DNA from: Neolewinella agarilytica
GTDB lineage: Bacteria; Bacteroidota; Bacteroidia; Chitinophagales; Saprospiraceae
DNA length: 64,000 nt
Direction of reading: 5' to 3'
Assembly: GCF_900110645.1 (NCBI RefSeq)
Contig: NZ_FOFB01000014.1
Span: 112,701-176,700 of the forward strand
A model generated the notes under the pieces. The model saw only the letters and a program-made list of their open reading frames with translations, was not told the origin of the DNA and ran no database searches. Shown here in pieces: positions 61,386 to 64,000 of the stretch (positions are counted from its first letter, which is position 1; each line of letters opens with the position of its first letter). The position numbers and the translations under genes are program-made.

Positions 61386-62939
61386 ATGCCAAAACAAAAG
61401 ACGGACGACCTTTTAAAGCTGGTAGCTTCCCTAAACAGAGCAGAAAAGCGACATTTCCGTCTTTTCGTTAAGCGCAACCAGCAGGCTAATTCTGAAATCC
61501 TGTTTTTGCAGCTTTTTGACATTCTGGAAAGAACGGGTGAGTACGACGAGGAGTATCTCTTAAAGCGCATTGAAAACATCAAGAAGAGCCAGCTTTCGAA
61601 CCTTAAAGCGCATTTGTACAAACAATTATTGACCAGTCTCCGATTGCTAAACCGGAACAAGGACGAAACTATCCTTTTGAGGGAAAACCTGGACTATGCC
61701 AGAATCCTGTACAACAAGGGGCTATACCGTCAATCGCTGGACGTGCTTGATAAGGCAAAAAAACGAGCGCTGGAGGTAGAGGTTCATACGGTAGCGCTTG
61801 AAATTGCTCAGTTTGAGAAATTAATCGAGGGGCAATACATCACCCGAAGCCTGGAGGGGCGGGCGGAAGAGTTAGGGCTCCAGTGTACGGAGCTTACGCA
61901 TAAGATTTCCGCTACGGATGCTTTTTCAAATTTGAGCCTGCGGTTATATGGCCTGTACCTGAAGATGGGACTGGTGAGTAATGAGCAGGACTTCTTCATG
62001 GTAAAGTCCTTTTTCAGAGGACAGTTACCTGCAACCAAATATGAAGATCTGGACTTTTGGGGTAAGGTCTACTATTGCCAGTCCTACACCTGGATGCACC
62101 TCATGTGCCATGAGTATCCCCTTTGCTACCGGTTTACGCAGCGTTGGGTAGATCTCTTTCGGGATAACCAGCGAATGATTGAAGCCAATGCGCCTCTCTA
62201 CCTAAAAGGTCTTCACAATAACCTGGCCACCTTATTCAACATGTGGCAGTACGATAAATTTATTGAAGAGCTCAGTTTTCTGGAACTATTCCCCCACCAG
62301 TTTGACCTGACGAACAACGTCAATGTACAGGGCCTGTACACACTCTATCAATTCGATCATCAGATCCGGCGCCACTACATGGAAGGGACCTTCAAGGAAG
62401 GTTTGGGGCTGGTGCCACAGATCACCGAGGTCATCAAAGACAACCGCTACAACTGGGATGATCATCGGATCATGATCTTTCACTACCGTATCGCCTGTCT
62501 TTATTTTGGTAGCGGAGACAATGACTCGGCTATTGATTATCTCAACGAGATCATCAATCAACGCAGCCCGAACTACCGCTCGGATATTCAGGCCTACGCC
62601 AGAATTTTGAGTCTGATCTGTCACTTTGAAATGGGCAACGTGCAGCTGGTGGAATACCAGGTTAAGTCCGTCTATCGCTTCTTAGCCAAAGTGGAACACT
62701 TACAGGAGACGCAACAGTTGATTTTCCGATTCCTGCGCAGAATCCCCCGTATCCGGGAAGAGCAGCTCAACGACGAGTTCGTCAAGTTGAAAGAAAAGCT
62801 AGATAAAGTGACGACCAAACCCTTTGAAACCCGGCCCTTCACCTTCCTGGATATTCCCAGTTGGCTGGAGTCTAAGATTGAAGGGGTAACGGTTCAGGAG
62901 GTTATCCGGCGGAAGTTTTTGGCGAGCCAGGAAGGGTAG
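61386..62939 (+). CDS. Large helical protein of unknown function (TPR-like)
   Basis: 517 residues. It starts MPKQKTDDLLKLVASLNRAE and has no signal peptide. Long amphipathic helices, such as LKRIENIKKSQLSNLKAHLY, YNKGLYRQSLDVLDKAKKRA and GSGDNDSAIDYLNEIINQRS, indicate TPR-like repeats throughout. The C-terminal part ends DIPSWLESKIEGVTVQEVIR. Similar proteins occur in Saprospiria-type genomes, but I know no function. Transcribed alone. Confidence 0.75.
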   Translation: MPKQKTDDLLKLVASLNRAEKRHFRLFVKRNQQANSEILFLQLFDILERTGEYDEEYLLKRIENIKKSQLSNLKAHLYKQLLTSLRLLNRNKDETILLRENLDYARILYNKGLYRQSLDVLDKAKKRALEVEVHTVALEIAQFEKLIEGQYITRSLEGRAEELGLQCTELTHKISATDAFSNLSLRLYGLYLKMGLVSNEQDFFMVKSFFRGQLPATKYEDLDFWGKVYYCQSYTWMHLMCHEYPLCYRFTQRWVDLFRDNQRMIEANAPLYLKGLHNNLATLFNMWQYDKFIEELSFLELFPHQFDLTNNVNVQGLYTLYQFDHQIRRHYMEGTFKEGLGLVPQITEVIKDNRYNWDDHRIMIFHYRIACLYFGSGDNDSAIDYLNEIINQRSPNYRSDIQAYARILSLICHFEMGNVQLVEYQVKSVYRFLAKVEHLQETQQLIFRFLRRIPRIREEQLNDEFVKLKEKLDKVTTKPFETRPFTFLDIPSWLESKIEGVTVQEVIRRKFLASQEG

Positions 62940-63091
62940 AAGTAGTCGTGTCGCAGGCGGTAGGCTTATCCAGTCTAGGGTGATAAGAATTTACTAATGC
63001 TTGTGCTAGGAAACCTCTCCCCCGGCCCCTTTTGCTGCGCAGCTTCTCCGCTGGTCTCTTCGAGCCCGCTCCGAGGTCCGAAGGAGAGGGG
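62940..63091. other. Spacer upstream of the IS element
   Basis: It holds an inverted pair of CCTCTCCCC and GGAGAGGGG words (63013-63091), common near Bacteroidota genes. No gene is seen. Confidence 0.4.
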
Positions 63092-63169
63092 TGTACGCTT
63101 CCCATTAGACGCCACCACGAATTAGTAGAAAGATAACCTTATCTTACTCACCCTCTAAATCGCGTCAAA

Positions 63170-63466
63170 ATGCGGAAAAGCAAATTCACAAAATCTCAAA
63201 AGCTTGAGATCCTGGCCAAATGGGATGCCGGAGCAAAAATTGATGACCTGTGCCGAGAGTATCAAATCAGCACAGCGACCCTCTACAATTGGAAAAAGGA
63301 GAAAACCACAGACGAGGACGATACGCTTCGTGAGCTTAAGCAGCTACAGCAAGAAAATGCGCGGCTGAAAAAGATGTATGCCAACCTTAGCATGGATCAT
63401 GAAATTCTTCGAGAAGGTTACGAGATGCTAAAAAAGTGGCAAGCCCAAGACACCAAGAAGAAATGA
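63170..63466 (+). CDS. IS3-family transposase OrfA
   Basis: 98 residues. A helix-turn-helix (KLEILAKWDAGAKIDDLCRE, STATLYNWKKE) is followed by a leucine-zipper-like helix (LKQLQQENARLKKMYANLSM). The slippery heptamer A-AAA-AAG occurs in phase at 63430-63436, so a -1 shift can fuse OrfA to OrfB. Its stop overlaps the OrfB start as ATGA (63463-63466). Confidence 0.93.
   Translation: MRKSKFTKSQKLEILAKWDAGAKIDDLCREYQISTATLYNWKKEKTTDEDDTLRELKQLQQENARLKKMYANLSMDHEILREGYEMLKKWQAQDTKKK
63430..63436 (+). promoter_or_regulatory. In-phase A-AAA-AAG slippery site
   Basis: The orfA codons read CTA AAA AAG, and the -1 frame from 63436 is open into orfB. This is the typical programmed frameshift signal of IS3 elements. 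Confidence 0.75.
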
Positions 63467-63939
63467 TTGATCAAGTCGGTAGACAACCTGAGCGTAGCGT
63501 TCGACAGAGTTGTCGTGTTTTGGGCATTCGGCGTAAGACCTACTATGAGCGCAAACAAGGGAACCGGCCTGAAGAGCGCGATGAGCAGCTCATTGAGTTG
63601 TTGAAGCGTACCTGTTCCCGTTTTGTAGCCTGGGGATTTTGGATGACTTTCTATTACCTACGCAATGAGCATGGGATAAAAGACAACCATAAGCGGGTCT
63701 ATCGCCTATGGAAACAGGCTGGCCTGCATTTGCGTCTTCCTCCGAAGCGACCACGTATACGACGTGAGTACCAGGAGTTGCTAGCTCCCGAGAGCGTCAA
63801 TGAAGGTTGGGCAATGGACTTTGTAAGTGACTGGGTAATAGGACCTGAAAAACAATCAGTCCGCGTTATCAATATTATGGACGAATGCTCCCGACGAGCA
63901 CTCTGTGTACGCTTCCCATTGAGCGCAACCACAATTTAG
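63463..63939 (+). pseudogene. IS3-family transposase OrfB, truncated
   Basis: 158 residues from the ATG at 63463. It has the HTH_21-type N-terminus (SVRQSCRVLGIRRKTYYERK) and begins the rve integrase core, with the first catalytic Asp in WAMDFVSDW near residue 118. After IMDECSRRAL the frame runs into foreign sequence (CVRFPLSATTI) and stops. The second Asp and the Glu are missing. Complete OrfB proteins have about 280 residues, so this copy cannot transpose by itself. Confidence 0.9.
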
Positions 63940-64000
63940 TAGAAAGACAACCTTATCTTACTCATCTTCTAAATCGCGCCAACATGCGGAAAAGTAAATT
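63906..64000 (+). mobile_element. Second IS3-family copy, left end (cut by window edge)
   Basis: It starts TGTACGCTTCCCATT like copy 1, also 78 bases before an ATG. About 11 of 78 bases differ, so it is a related but distinct element. Confidence 0.8.
63984..64000 (+). CDS. OrfA of second IS3 copy (partial)
   Basis: ATG CGG AAA AGT AAA TT encodes MRKSK, identical to the first OrfA start; the rest lies beyond the window. Confidence 0.75.

Larger units (their letters stand above)
63092..63905 (+). mobile_element. IS3-family element, copy 1, truncated by a second copy
   Basis: The left end TGTACGCTTCCCATT (63092) lies 78 bases before the orfA ATG. The element contains orfA and a truncated orfB and breaks off near 63905, where the same left end begins again. 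The right end was lost or lies beyond the window. Confidence 0.85.

Overview
The window looks like a chromosomal segment of a Bacteroidota bacterium, probably a marine Saprospiria/Lewinella-type organism (inference). The evidence is a protein with a type IX secretion (T9SS) C-terminal sorting domain, Bacteroidota-type -7 promoter boxes (TAnnTTTG) in front of many genes, several lipoproteins, a DUF2851 protein, a Bacteroidota-style alpha-2-macroglobulin, a pirin and a PcrB-type prenylglyceryl phosphate synthase. Coding DNA is moderately GC-rich. A clearly AT-richer island lies at about 21.9-24.0 kb.

Layout. 0-9 kb: pirin with a perfect 22-bp palindromic operator, tRNA-Leu(GAG), PcrB, a POTRA/Omp85 protein, apolipoprotein N-acyltransferase, a Tat-tagged thioredoxin-reductase-like flavoprotein with an AraC regulator, and RecO. 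9-21.9 kb: a DUF5060-type glycoside hydrolase-like lipoprotein, a molybdate ABC transporter (modABC), a T9SS cargo protein, a HEAT-repeat/cyclophilin fusion, YkvA (DUF1232), an HD-domain/Pycsar-effector-like membrane protein and an M28 peptidase. 21.9-24.3 kb: the AT-rich island with a porin-like protein and a frameshifted lipoprotein. 24.3-35 kb: diadenylate cyclase CdaA, DUF2851, a short malic enzyme and a 2015-residue alpha-2-macroglobulin. 35-50 kb: aquaporin, a LytS/LytTR-type two-component pair, two small tandem membrane paralogues with a SlyD-type FKBP, a dipeptidase, an SDR, a HAD-like protein, a PhoD-like phosphatase, a candidate 6S-like RNA and glycine dehydrogenase GcvP. 50-62 kb: M28 peptidase-Hpt-GNAT, then the leucine cluster (leuB, leuD, leuC, leuA on the minus strand), interrupted by an Uma2 gene, a four-helix-bundle gene with a 70-bp tandem repeat array, and an S1/P1 nuclease. 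62.9-64 kb: an IS3-family element interrupted by the left end of a second, related copy.

The most unusual signal is a dispersed short repeat, here called family A. It has a core close to GGGCGCGGACGCAGGTGCA, followed 15-25 bases later by a tail such as AAGCAGTGG. I count about 22 copies in 64 kb, on both strands, in spacers and also inside genes. Within genes it supplies signal-peptide segments of three exported proteins, an extra loop in a GNAT acetyltransferase and two stretches of the alpha-2-macroglobulin. A second family (B) always lies close to a family A copy, and a third palindromic family (C) includes one copy bounded by perfect 9-bp terminal inverted repeats. Another recurring theme is a -7 promoter box ending only 4-5 bases before the start codon, which suggests leaderless mRNAs.

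All calls rest on reading the sequence by eye. No database search, structure prediction or alignment was run.
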